Assembly (NCBI GenBank): GCA_020466095.1
Contig: CM035807.1
Location: 34,352,039-34,416,038 of the forward strand
Length of the DNA stretch: 64,000 nucleotides
From: Chlorops oryzae
Taxonomy: Eukaryota; Arthropoda; Insecta; Diptera; Chloropidae
Direction: 5' to 3'
Position numbers and translations under genes: made by a program. The notes under the pieces were generated by a model. The model was given only the letters and a program-made list of their open reading frames with translations. It was not told where the DNA came from and did no database searches. Position 1 is the stretch's first letter, and every line of letters begins with the position of its first letter. Below, piece after piece: positions 12,201 through 24,412 of the stretch.

Positions 12201-14229
12201 ATTGAAAATCCAAAGGCAATTTCGGGTTAAAAGAGACACACAAGGGGATTCAATCGATTTTTGCACATTTAAAAATATATGTAGGTACATACCTATATAA
12301 AATTAAGTAGTTTAAGAAAAATTCCTTTCGAAGGATTGAAAAACATTGTTTTCTTTTAAAGCTCTGTTTGTCTCATTGATAGCTGGGATGGTTCGCATTC
12401 ATTTACATATTTATTGAGTTGTAAATAACATGTCTGCAAAGTTTCATCCCACACATATTTAATTCTATTTTAAATTTGCTGTAAAATACTGACAGGACAA
12501 ACTTCACTCTTTATCGGTGTGTGTAATACTTTAAGCTCACTTTTGTTTAAAAGATAAGAAAGGTTAGACATCCCTTTTTTTCTAATCTACGAAAGCGCAT
12601 TAAGGGAAACCATTAAAAAGCAGCTGAATCTCGCCAAGTTTTAAAGCATTAAAATTTATATGTCCCCATTTACATATGCCAACAACTGAACCGAAACCCT
12701 TCTGAAGCTCTCTCTCTCTCTCTTTTCTCTCTCTTTTGTTATTTCTTTTGCTATCGCAAGTTGCCCAGAAATACTCGCTTGGGAGAATGATGGGACATCC
12801 AAAGCGTACGTGCAGCAAAAGTTCCTTTTGTTTCCATCTGAATCCTTCCCGACACAACCTACTTACTATTAACGGCAACATAGTTGTTCAATGTAAATGC
12901 AGACTATCATGCATTGAGAATTCCTATCGTAACCAAACAAGGGCTCATAAAATTTATCCTTTTAATAACGACAAAAAATGAACAAAAAAATGTTTAAACA
13001 AAAATTTCGATGATTAAAAAAGTTTCTCCAAGAGTAAAGATTTTTATTTGTTTCGAGTCCCTCATAAATATAAGCCATTATAACCGCTTTATTGCGGTCA
13101 TTTAATAATTTTTTCCATCAAAACACAAAAAAAAATTTTTTTTTCGAAGTTGGAGAAATATGGGTGAAAGCTCTCCTCAAATAATTGGAAGGTACATTGT
13201 TGCGTGAAATCGCAGAAATTGAGATCATTAAGCCTGAAGGCATTTTAACGTTGACCGCAAATTGCACTTTTCCGATGGACTTGGGGCTTAGGAGATTTCG
13301 TAGTAATGACTCAAAGTTAATAAGCGAAAATCCAATCAAATTGTGCTGCAACAAAGAGGTGACGCGGCAGGGACAGAAAGTTAGAGAGCGAGAGAGATCA
13401 GAGGGCCAAATTAGAAATTTGAAATCGCAAACTGTATAGATAAATTGACATCGACGATTTGGTTTTTGTTTTGCTATTGGGACCTTTTCCGATGGCTGGC
13501 AATATGGCTGATTGTGCGTGTGTTTGTGAGGCGGGAGCTTTGGCTGAAATTCAGTTGAATGAATTGAAAAAAACAAAACCGGAAACCGGCATTCGTAATT
13601 GACATTGCAAAGTGCGAGTACTGCGGCCACAGATAATGAGCATACGCATTGACAGGATAGAAAAGATATGTGTGCCCCATTGAGATGGATAGATACATAG
13701 ATGGATAGACAGGCCGAGAGCAAATTGGCATTTCGTGGTGATGCCAATGCTGCTGATGGTGGTGGTGGCAATGGTGTTGGTGAAATTGCTTCGGTTTGTT
13801 TCGTCAAAATGCCAGCAATTGAATACTGGAGTTTCAATGGCAACGACTGCGATGACTGCGACAATAACAATGACAGCGACAGCAACAGCGACAGCGACAA
13901 TCACAGGAATAATAAAGTCAATGGAATTGAGAGAGCGTGTGGTATTTACGCCTTACAGGGTATGGATGCTCAACTCTATACGAATTTCAAATGAAGGGTC
14001 TTAGGCTCTGTCTCTTGGACGATAGCCATTGCGTTGACAACCAACCATTTCACTTCATTTTCAATTCATTGCACAGCGGAAAATGTAGATAGAAACAATG
14101 ATTGAGCGATTAGTTGATGCGCCGTATTGTGGACTTTTTTCCCCGAAATATTTCTTCGACTTAATGGTTCTAAGCACTGGCTCGACAGACGGTATTGTCG
14201 ACGCAGGAACAATGATTCCATGCTGGGTT

Positions 14230-14260
<31 letters not shown>

Positions 14261-15175
14261 GGGTTCGTATAGCGCTTCATTTGGTGTTTTCGCCCAAGGC
14301 TGTTTGAGATTGAAACTTTTTGGAATGGAAAATGAAGTGAATTTAAATTTCGAAAAGTAATGAGCGTAAATAGCATCTTGAGACATTGAAAATAAAATAA
14401 AATATAATTTGAAGATTCTAATAAATAAAAATAAAAAAACTCGAAATGAGTTTTTGTTTTGTCTTTTGAGTTTGATGAATCTCATCAATCATACACTCGA
14501 GGCGCTTGTTGAAAGCCTAACGAAAGGTGTGAGGAGAAAGATATTCTTTCAGTATTTCGCTCAATGTACCTATGTAGTTTTAATTGGAATGAATAAGGTC
14601 TTCCTTTCAATTTGAAGAATGAAAGAAAAAAGTATTCTAAAAGGGCATGAGACGAGTTGCAATGCCCGCAAGCTTTTAGCCACTCTTTTGCCCGACCATC
14701 TTCATCAATTGTTCGAATTTATAAGAATGGCTTTGGAGTTTGAAATTTCATCAAAATATTTCCGAAAATTCATTTAAATTTAAGTTCTTTTAAGAGTTAT
14801 TTGGAAAAGTATACAATCAGGAGTACTAATGCTTCAAAAAGGAGTCTTCCGTGGAGCAAATGTAGCCAAAAGAAGCGTAGTTCTTTAGGGAGAACTCTAC
14901 AATGTATGTTACACGGGCAACAGAAAATATTTCAATTCAGCACCTAAAGGCATGCATTAGAATATTTAAAAACAAATTAATATCATTTTAAGCCTTTATA
15001 AATGGAGCTTAATTAAGGCATTGAAGATATCAGTAAATCTTTTGAATCCTTACTCAAAATGTGATGAAATAAGCAAACCTACAAGAATGAACAGATTCGT
15101 CGCTATCGAAAATATTTGGAATATCTTAATGCATACTTTTTGGTGTTGAATTTAAATATTTTTTGTTGCCTATAT
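9240..15175. other. gene-poor stretch with no recognised coding exon
   Basis: The stretch contains A/T-only homopolymer-rich DNA (9590-9870), a SINE remnant (10085-10150), a CT run at 12710-12740 and GGTGGT/GACAGC-type trinucleotide runs (13740-13910). Open frames on both strands at 13118-13994 follow these trinucleotide runs. They lack a recognisable domain, so I do not call them genes. The rest appears to be single-copy non-coding DNA. Confidence 0.5.
10085..10150 (-). mobile_element. tRNA-derived SINE fragment, 3' part
   Basis: On the minus strand there is a pol III B-box-like GGTTCGAGTTCTCC (10129-10116). It is followed closely by GGCCTAAGTGGCATCCAATC, the same 3' tail as the complete SINE at 61101-61349. 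The A-box half is missing or unrecognisable, so this is a partial or internally deleted copy. Confidence 0.6.
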
Positions 15176-16427
15176 TAGGGTGGATCGATTTTCTAACCCC
15201 CAATTCCACTAGCAAGAACATAAATATCTATGTCCCATACTTAATAATTATACCAAAGAAACCGTAGGTCAAATGTGAATTTTGACCAAAGGTTTTCCAT
15301 GCTTTATTCTATTTAGTTAATTATTTTCATCGTCATTGTTGATGTAAACATCTCAAAAACTAATCACTTCTACATCTTTAAAAACTAAAGCCATGGAAAA
15401 AATTTTATATTTTCTTTAATAACTATTTCAAAACGGCCAATCAATATGGACTTTTCAAGCAAAAATTTATATATTTCTCATGTCTAAAATTATGATAGGT
15501 ATCGAAAAAAGAAAATTTCAATTTAAAAACACTTTTGCCGTGCGTAACGTTGAATTCTTTGTACATTATTCTAGGCATATTTAAGGGCGTCGTCTCATTG
15601 GGCAACAATTTTTTGCGATTATTTTTTTCATTTTTTTTTTTAGCTTGGATATTTGAGAACATCGTGCCAGAAAGATTTTTTGAAATTCGAAATAGTTTAG
15701 AGGATATATAGCTTCAAACTTTGAACGCATTTATCTCGAAACCAGTTTTTTTGAACTGGCTGCCACGATTTCTCCTGTACAACTGAACCATCTTTAATGA
15801 AACAAATTGGAATCAACGCAAAATTGTTACCATTATGACGTGAACCTCAATCATAATTTTAACAAGTTTTTTACATTTTTTTACACTGAACTACAAAAAA
15901 ATATACCCAAAATCGATGTGACATTTTTTAATGGCCGCCAATTTGTTTAAAAAAATTCCAAAATTATTTTGGAGGTTCACGACATAATGACATCTATACT
16001 TATTATAACGCTGTTTTTCTTTTTCATTTCGGACAACTTAGAGACCTGGAATCGTGGCAGCCAGCTCCACACTTTTTTTTTTGAGCATCTACTTTGACGG
16101 CCGAGAGCTTTTTGAACTGTCCGCACAAAAAAAAAAATAAAAATAAAATGTTTCTTTATTAACTTTAATTCATTCCTAACACAATAAAAAATTGAAATTA
16201 AATTGAAAAAGCTCCTTTCGTTTTCTGTCAGGATTTTTTTAAAAAGATCCAAAAACAGCCTCGCCAGTGAGACAACCCCTTAAGATGGAATTTATTTTTA
16301 AAAAGAGAACGAAACAGTTCGGTTATGAGCTATGGTTCCCTGGGGATTCCTTTTCCGCAAAAATCGTAGAACCTAATTTGACTAGTGGGATTATTATTTT
16401 TCTCATCGAACAAAACGATCCATCCTA
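15176..16427. mobile_element. terminal-inverted-repeat element with TA flanks (Tc1/mariner-like, non-autonomous)
   Basis: The left end is TAGGGTGGATCGATTTT, continuing to CCACTAG. The right end on the opposite strand is TAGGATGGATCGTTTTG, also reaching CCCACTAG within 50 bp. TA on both sides is consistent with a TA target duplication. The 1.25-kb interior has no transposase frame but carries a second pair of inverted arms (15757-16066). Assignment to the Tc1/mariner group rests only on the TA flanks and is tentative. Confidence 0.6.
15757..16066. repeat. internal inverted repeat inside the TA-flanked element
   Basis: CTGGCTGCCACGATT near 15757 is repeated inverted near 16050-16066. Further in, CATTATGACGTGAACCTC (about 15834) is inverted around 15975-15992 as CATTATGTCGTGAACCTC. 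The arms therefore pair in two blocks separated by unpaired spacers, giving a structured stem about 310 bp across. Confidence 0.75.
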
Positions 16428-16555
16428 CTCTATATATGTTTTAGCCTGACAGTATGCAACGTATTTTTGAGAACATAATGAACATAACTACCTTAGCCAA
16501 ATGAATATTTTTTAAAACAAATTGCAATAGACTTGGCGTTCTTTAAAATTGTAAA

Positions 16556-17440
16556 GTAACTTACCCAAATAAGGCCATGCTAACGGTTTCTGCCACATTG
16601 GCGAAAAATGGTTGCACTTAGATAGAGAGTTTGAATCTTAATCGCTTTTGTTTGACCTTATTTTTATTTGAAAATGTGAAAAAAGTACCAAAAAGTGTTC
16701 TAATCATTTGAGACATTTTAGAAATTATCCTTTTTTGCCATATTAGGAACCCCATGTCATAATAAGGCCCAATGCCGATTGCTCTCAAAAACGTGCGAAT
16801 AAATAAAGAAAAAGTTAAAACTATTATCTGATTTCATTGTAGTTGATGTTTGAGATCAAAAATTAACATAAATACTCTTTCCAGCTCCTCACAAAAAATA
16901 ATATTTTTAAAACTCAACGTTGTAGATTTTAGTGCAGGCACAAGGCATTATCGATAATATTTTTGTTAACTTCCTGCCCATTGCAGTAAAATACCTTCTT
17001 CCTCTATTGTTTTAACTGTTTGGTATATTAAGGTCCATTTAGGGCCTCGAAAAAATTTTTTTTAAAGAAATAAACAAACTGAATATTGTGGGCCTTATTA
17101 AGCCCACTCAATATAATTTTGTCGACAAGGCTTTGCACGGAATACAACAAAGCCAGGGGTTTTTTTAATCCTTTTATTTTGAATAAAGTCCGAATTTTGG
17201 TATGGGCATCAGGATTTTACAAAATTATCAAAATTTTTTAGAGAAACGTTGTTTTTGTTCTCACGCAAAATTAGATCAAGCACGTTGATTTCACTTCTGC
17301 CGACTTTGTTGGACGATTACTATTCACTCAGCTACGCAATCGACGCAATCTTTTTTGCTTTGTGAAGTAAATATAAGCCCTTTAAACCATTTTTTTAAAT
17401 CGGGCCTTGTTAAGGACCATGGCCTTATTTGGCTGGAGTA
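16556..17440. mobile_element. repeat bounded by inverted CCAAATAAGGCCATG ends
   Basis: CCAAATAAGGCCATG at 16565-16579 is exactly inverted at 17418-17432. Internal pieces such as AATAAGGCCCA (about 16763) and GGGCCTTATTAAGCCC (about 17090) repeat the same theme. The left end with its context (AACGGTTTCTGCCACAT) recurs in inverted form at 44013-44050, which shows that this is a dispersed family. No coding frame is present and the family is unassigned. Confidence 0.55.
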
Positions 17441-20400
17441 CCTTATTAGTATGTTTAACCATTTTCATATAAAATTTAGAAATTTTGAAGCCTTCTCATT
17501 GCGACACCCAAATTTTTTTAAAGACCAAAAAATTTCCTATAAAACTAGTAAGCTTTGTAGTTTATGTAGGTTCATGAAAGCTAAGCTTGAATACTTTTCC
17601 ACCGACTAGCGCCTTTATATTGTTAAAAGCATTTCTTTTGAACTTGCCTACGAAAATCAGGACTTTTCGCGAAAATCCGCGTGCCGCAACCTCTAAACCT
17701 TTTCCAAAAAATCTACAAAAATTCTCAAAATTGGATCATTCTACCTTACATATAAAATAACTCTGCAGTCTCGTGAGTAAAATATTGATTGCACGTTGCT
17801 AGTTCAATTTATTTGGGCAACGCTTTCACGCAAGCATGCAACAGTGTGCCTTCCGACGAAAAAGATTTTAACTATGAGTACATATGGTAACGGAGAGAAA
17901 AGAATAGATGGCATGCACAGCAGGTCCTTTTCATTAGCATTACTGCGATATTACAGGAGCCATAAGGTCGCAAAAGAAGCAGATCTATTTGTGAAAATAA
18001 TTTTATTCTCAATAAAGACGTATGGTTTGATTTAAAAATGACTTCATCTGAATTTTTTTGTTGTCTCGACAAATATCGCATCATTTTCATTTTACCCGAA
18101 ATTTCATTTCATTTTCTGACATAAATGTCGAGTCAGGACCTTTCGAACGTCAAATCGGACACGTTCGCGATATCGCATGAAGAAAATTGCCTTTCCCATC
18201 TAAAAAAAAAAAAAAATTACAAACACAAAATAAAACTCTTCTAAAGAATTTGGGGAAAAGTACTATAAAAGAAGAGGACTACGTGTGAGAAAATCTCATG
18301 ATTTTTTTTTATTTTTTGCTTACTTAATTGGAATTGAATGAAGTGTTCTGTGTCGGAATAGGCAATCACACAAAAAACCAATTCAAACTAATAAGATGGC
18401 ATTGTCTGAGGCGCCAACTTGTATGCCTATTTATCGAGCACGAATAAAACGTACAAAAATAGAAAAAATAAGGCAGGCAAAATAGAAGAAATGGAAAACA
18501 AAGTGAGCAACGCATGGCTTGATACGATTCATCTTTTGTATATTTCCTAAGGGCATCTCAATCAGAAAACCATTTTCATTGCATACATTACAAAGGACCA
18601 TTGCCAAAAGGACCCTTTAGACGCGTTTTTTCATTATTCGGGGACTCGAATAATAGAAAAAAAAAAAACTATCAATCTTCTCAGTGCTTTTTGATACGTC
18701 ATAGTCTAGGTCTCCCACTTCTCTTCATTTTGGCATTTATTGTATTTTTGTTTCTCCCCTTCTTTATTCGGTTCGGTTTCTTAAGGGATTCTTCCAATCA
18801 ATCAAAATGACTAAACAATTGCCATGCCATTGTAAAATTGATGTATGCGATAAGAGTCCTTGATGTGCGAGAGTTTCTGAGAAACGAAAAAAAAACCAAG
18901 GATTTCAATCCTAAATTATAAACAATCCCAAGAAATGTAGGCACTTATTTCTGTTATATAGCCTAATCGCTTAAAACTGCCATCGGCCCGCCCATGCACG
19001 GTATATTAACACACTCAGACATGAATGTATGCATACCTATCACAATAGCCTATTTCAACGCGTAACGTGCTTAAAGCATCTTCTTCTTTTCGCTGATTCC
19101 CTCAAATATCACTATTTGTAAGTGCCACTAAGTGCCTTTGGCAATATTAATCCTCCCCTAAACGGTGCCTAACTGCCTGCCAGCCTGCCTGAACGCCCTC
19201 TAGCAGCCCGTCTGCCTGAACGCCTGCCTTACTGTCGCCAGTCTCTGCAGACTGACTGCTCGATGTGTATGAGGGCTTATCATCAAAAGCGCAAAGCTTG
19301 ATTGCCTCAGTCTGCGGTTTGCCGATGAGCAGGAGCACTCACTCTCCTCGGCCTTGCCACAACTCTTATCTTTCACCGTTGCCATTCTTTTTCGAATATT
19401 TCGTTGATTTTTTCTTCGTATTTTTTGTCATCTTCATTTCTTTTTCTTGCTTACTCGGATTTGAAATCGGAAACTATGTGTAATGACTCAAAGGATTTCA
19501 AATTGGTTGAGTTCCTTCTTCGTTTATTCTTTTTTTTTTCTCTCTCGTTCAATTGACGAGCTTTCATCTTCGATGTCGTTTCCGATTTTTCTGATTTTTT
19601 AGAGTGCAATTTTTTTTTCTTTTTCGTTTTTTGATTTTTATTTCTTCTTCGGTGAATATTGCTGGCGCTTTGAAGACTTTATTCGAATATTGTTTGTTTT
19701 TTGTTTTGTTCAATTTTTGCTAGCTGATTTCAAATATCCTTTTTCAGTCAACGAAACGGATACGTTTGACGCTGACGAGCCGCGAGCAAATGCATATGTA
19801 AAAAAAAGATCCAAAAATAAAAAATGAAACTTTGCGTTTCATTGAGTCCAAACAAAGGCCAAATACAATATGAAGCACATTTTTCCCCGTCGTCGAACGT
19901 GAATGACCCAAATAGAGTGATTGAGCAAGCCCAGAGGAAATTTGAGCACCCATAAGCGCAAAAGGACCACAGACAATGCCGCATATAGTAATATCTATTG
20001 CTTCATTCACTGCTATCGTTATGCATTTTGAGCCTTTCAGCGTCTTTTTGAGACTTTTTTTTTGGGCTTTTCGTCTCAATTCAAGGGGATTTAGAGCTCT
20101 TTTCTAACCCCTGACAATCATATTGTGTGGTTGCATTTCCGAAATTGGATACTCGAATATGTATGTATATATGTATGTGTACCTATATGCGATGAGGAGG
20201 AATTTTGAAATTTTCCAACTAGCCACAATACTTGCGAGGCTCTCGTTGTCTTATATAATATTACGCGACTCGAAATGAGAATTCGAGAGTGTTCGGCTGA
20301 TGGTTGACGATTTAAGGGAATTTTGATTTTCCACAAAAACCGCAAATAAAGCTTAATTGATAAATGACTCGCTTTGTATCGGATTGTCGTGGATGCATTT

Positions 20401-20719
20401 TATTCAATTGATGGAAATCACTCTAAGCTTGCGGTCGATGGATTTAATTTTGTCCATCGATGGGTTGAAAACTTTTGGGGCCAAGGATGATGGATGGGTA
20501 TTTGAGGTTGAAAACGAAAAGCCGTAATAAGCCGAATGAGTTGTACCTTTCCAACTGTCGTCAGTCTGTTGATGAAACTTGAAAATAATGAACTTTTAAT
20601 TGATGTTGTTGAAAATTGAAAATTGCTTAACATTTGTTGACATTTAGCGACCACGTTGTTGAGAATTGAACGTAAATAAAGTTTTTCTGCGGTTTCAAGG
20701 CTTTAAGATCGGAGTATAT
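17441..20719. other. no gene recognised
   Basis: AT-rich sequence that appears to be single-copy, with T-rich runs (19390-19700). A more GC-rich patch of GCCTGCC-like words lies at 19150-19330. No spliced exon, RNA gene or transposon boundary could be supported. Confidence 0.45.
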
Positions 20720-22437
20720 TATATGGGCAATTCCACACGGATGCGACACAGTTTTCTCAGTGGAACTTTTCCGTAGGATATTTAAAATAAATCTCTTTCT
20801 TTCTGGTTTCTATGGAAAAATGATGGGGAAAAACCCCTTGTAAACATTTGAAGTGATTTTTGGTTAAAAAAAAAATTCGAAAAAATTCCTCAAAACGGGA
20901 AGAATCCTTCAATCTGGCACCACTGATGCGGTAAGTAGTACATTAATTTTGGAATAATTCCGTGCAGTTCATTTGGACTCTTATACTTATCAAAATTTTT
21001 ATGCAGATCCCAAAGGCAATCAGTTATATATGGGCAATTTCATCGTCACGGGTGGGACAGATCAACTAAAACCTTTCAATTTCTTCTTCATTTTTTATGT
21101 TATATGAATCGAATTTATGGGTAAGTCTTCTATAATACCAAAAAGAATATTCTATAATTTGATCCAGTTACCGAAAAATTTCAAAAATTTTATTAGTTTT
21201 GGAAATAAATGAGGAATTTCGTTGTGTCACGGGCGGGACAAATTTTGAACCTCAGCTCTAAAAGGAACTTCTTTGAAAGGAAAGTCTGCGAATGTATTTG
21301 ACATTTCTATTATAAAAGCTTGTTTTCTTAAATAAAAGATTCTAAGCTATTAAATCTGTAAAGAATTAAGCAAAACTATCTTTTCCTTCTTACAAACAAC
21401 TTAAAAATGTAATGTCACGGGTGGGACAAGTACAATTTTTTTTTTTTTAATTAACAATTTTATTTATAATAAACACTTTTATTTATTACAAAGTTATGAA
21501 GTTTTTATTTTTTATAAATAGAAGCAAGAGGCTCACAGTCTGACACATTCCAATCACTTCCATCTGTGTCAGTATATATTTGTGCTGCACTTAGTTGAAA
21601 GGCCCTACATGTGACAGGTTTTGAGTGATATGTAAGGGATGTTATTAAATTTTCTTTACTGGCCACTTTGAAATAATGATGAGATTGAATATTAGGAAGT
21701 GAAAGTGCCAAATTTCACATTTTGTCTTTCGGAAGATTGAAAAAGCACCTAATGAAACAAACCAAAAAGAAACCAGCGCCAGCAAATAAATAAAATAATG
21801 TATAAAATAATATTTAAGAGTTTGAAATATAAATATTTCACTTGTTTTAAATCACAGTAAGACCACTTTAAGAGATGTCTCTCCCGTGTCAATTTTGGTC
21901 CCACCCGTGACTGTCACGATACAATCTGTGAACAAAACACAGAACAGGACAACAGTTTATAGGAAAATGTACTCAGTAACATTACCTCAAAAAATGAGAA
22001 GTTTCAGACAAAACCTAAAAGTCAGTAAGAAATAATACAAATTTAAATGTTTTATTGTCACGGGTGGGACCAGAAAAATCATACTTGGAAAATATTTATA
22101 TTTTTTTGTTATGCTTACCGTTTTTTGGATAAAAGCAATCTTATTGCAAGGGATATACACCGTGGAATTAATTTTACACTTCAAAACACGTTTTTAGTAT
22201 TCGCAAAATGCGAAAAACGTTTCGTCAATGTTGACATGATAGAAAGAAAAATTTCGTTCAAAAGAGTTACATTGTTCCTCTTGAAAAAAGTATGGAAAAA
22301 CAACGAAACGATAATTTTTTGCAGAATAAGGTTCTCAGATAATTAACCCTTTGGTTTTTTTTTCAGAGAGAAATCAAATTTTAATTATTTAATTTTAAGA
22401 AACCCAGGTTCACTTTCTCATGAGATTGCCCACATAC
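20720..22437. mobile_element. element with TGGGCAAT inverted ends and repeated GTCACGGGTGGGAC motifs
   Basis: The left end is TATATGGGCAATTCCA (about 20720). The right end on the opposite strand is TATGTGGGCAATCTCA (about 22437). A second left-end-like sequence, TATATGGGCAATTTCAT, is at 21027, so the element is either a nested pair or has a duplicated end. GTCACGGGTGGGAC or a one-base variant occurs at 21045, 21226, 21414 and 22057 (+) and at 21898-21911 (-). A more diverged form, CACGGATGCGACA, follows the outer left end (20736). The first three GTCACGGG copies start 181 and 188 bp apart. No transposase frame is seen. A relative lies at 58275-60358. Confidence 0.65.
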
Positions 22438-22557
22438 GGACGTGGCAAAAAAAGGTTAGGATCTTTTCCAACATATGCTCATCAGGGTGTCCCAAAGAAA
22501 GTATATTTTTCGAAATTCATAGTTAAATGTAGGCTTTAGAGACTTATAGGCGTAAGG

Positions 22558-22750
22558 TCGGCCTCCGTGGCGTGGTTGGTTGAGATGCAAACTTACGAAG
22601 CGAGAGGCTCTGGGTTTAACTCCCAGCTCGGACGTGGATGTTAGTTCTGCAGTTTTTTCTGTTTCTGTTCTTCTTTCACATTTTTTGTGATATCACTAAG
22701 GGCCCATTTGAAACCTAAGTGTGGCAACCCCACCAACCAACCGACCAACC
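22558..22750 (+). mobile_element. tRNA-derived SINE, diverged copy
   Basis: The A box TGGCGTGGTTGG (22568-22579) and B box GGTTTAACTCC (22613-22623) are at tRNA-like spacing. They are followed by a body, then GTGATATCACTAAGGGCCC, then AAACCTAAGTGTGGCAACCC and a tail of ACC-rich units (CCAACCAACCGACCAACC). The tail corresponds, with substitutions, to that of the SINE at 61101-61349. This is an older copy; no clear target duplication is seen. Confidence 0.75.
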
Positions 22751-23864
22751 ATAGCCTTAAATACTTTTGAGCATTTTTTCAGATTTTTTGGAAGACTTTC
22801 AGAGGTTGTTCTAAGCGGACTTCCTCAAAAATTCCTGGTTTTTGTGAAGACAGGGTTATGAGGAAGGGTTTTCAAGAGAAAATTTCGATTTTTTGAAAGA
22901 ATTTAGTAGTCATGAAAAGAAGGCTTTATTACTTCTAGGCTTAATATGACGAAGGGAAAAATAATAAAAAGGTAGCTCCAAAGACAGCGAAGTCCGGGAA
23001 ACTTTGAAAATAATTGAAATCGTCCTTAGACCTTTTTTACTTTTAGAAAAGGTCTTTCCAAAAGGTTATTAAAAACAATAGTTATTTTTACTATCATGGT
23101 CACTCTAAAGCTCCTTTGTAAAGAGGCTGCATAATTCTTCGTGAAGCCAATCAGAGAAATGCAAACCTAGTGTAAAAAAAAATCGACATTTCTATGTTGC
23201 CATTTTCCCGGGAAATGTACTTTATTTAATATAAAGCTTTTAAGCTTAAAACTCCCATGCGCTTTCGCTGAAAAGCTGGAGCAAAGGCAGCCGGAAGAAA
23301 TTAATTAAGTTAAAACTTTTATATATGGTATTCATTTAATTAATTAGAATATTTTGTGCGGCTTTAAAATTGAGTTGAATGAGTTTTTTGAAACAGAATA
23401 CATTTGAATGCGGTGAAAGCGGACAGCTTGTCGCCTCCTTTCCACGGCGGGACTCTTTTTCAGATGATCAATTTCTTCTTTATTTCTTTCAGTCGGGGAC
23501 CTTCTCAATTTATTATTATTTTTATTTTTCGGCTAGACAGAGCTATAAATAATTCTGCGTCGTCGCTCTTATTCATAGCATAGGACCTTTCCATTAAATA
23601 TACAAAAACATTCGTCACAAAACACCGACACACGCTGAGACGAGTGTATACTATTTTTGTCTATCCTCTTGTGAACGTCATCAAAAAAATTTATTGGTCT
23701 GTAGTTCTTTTCAATCATTTCTTTTAGCTTAGGTCTAAAATGGTTTTATTAACCCTTCACTGCATGATACATTAAATAGGTAGAAAAATAGGTGTGTTTA
23801 ATTAGTGCTATACTGCATATAAATGGATGAATTTTTTTTTTAAAGCTAAAACCATATGTGCATA
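22751..23864. other. no gene recognised
   Basis: AT-rich non-coding DNA without a clear repeat boundary or splice-supported exon. Confidence 0.4.
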
Positions 23865-24412
23865 CTAAGGGTGCTATAGTGAACGACTTTTCGATTACGA
23901 TACGCTAGAACCCGATATTTTGTGAGGTTTGATAAAAAAAAATGCATGATCCAAAAAACTAGGAGGCTGGGAGGTGGGGTCAAAGATAGGTGTTATGGAG
24001 AAAAAATCCACTAAAAGCTGCATAACTGTCCCTGAGTCACTCCTAGAGTAGTCAAATGTATGACTGACTCCCATTAATTTTTTACTCCCAACATTTCCTC
24101 CCAACATACTTACACCCTAACTCCCCTCCTTAGGGGAGCTCCCATATAAAATTATGTTTGTATACATTTTGCCCCCACAGTCCTAACTAGCTCCAGGACG
24201 CCCCTAGGGTAGTAAAATGCATGACCGACCCCAATTTGTTTTTCCTCTTCAACATTTTCTCCGAACAAACCAATCCCCGAGCTCGAGATCCCACCCCAGC
24301 CTGATATTTTTGGCTCATGCTTTTTTTTTGTCAAACCGCACCAATTATCGGGTTCTACCTAATCGAAATCCTGTTACTAGGGATCTCCATACAACACTAT
24401 AGCGTACCTAAG
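23865..24412. mobile_element. MITE-like element with long imperfect inverted repeats
   Basis: The left arm starts TAAGGGTGCTATAGTG and includes TAGAACCCGATATTTTGTG and GGTTTGATAAAAAAAAATGC. The right arm, inverted, starts TTAGGTACGCTATAGTG and includes TAGAACCCGATAATTGGTG and GGTTTGACAAAAAAAAAGC. The arms are about 100 bp long. Inside, a 70-bp direct repeat (about 24037-24110 and 24200-24270; CCTAG.GTAGT.AAATG.ATGAC) sits between them. No coding capacity is seen. Confidence 0.6.

Noticed and set aside
13118..13994. 260-residue minus frame and opposite plus frames
   Set aside because: Several overlapping frames on both strands, driven by GGT, GACAGC and related trinucleotide runs; no domain and no consistent splice sites.
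22558..22640. A genuine tRNA gene
   Set aside because: The A and B boxes are present but the cloverleaf cannot be closed by eye and a SINE body and tail follow.
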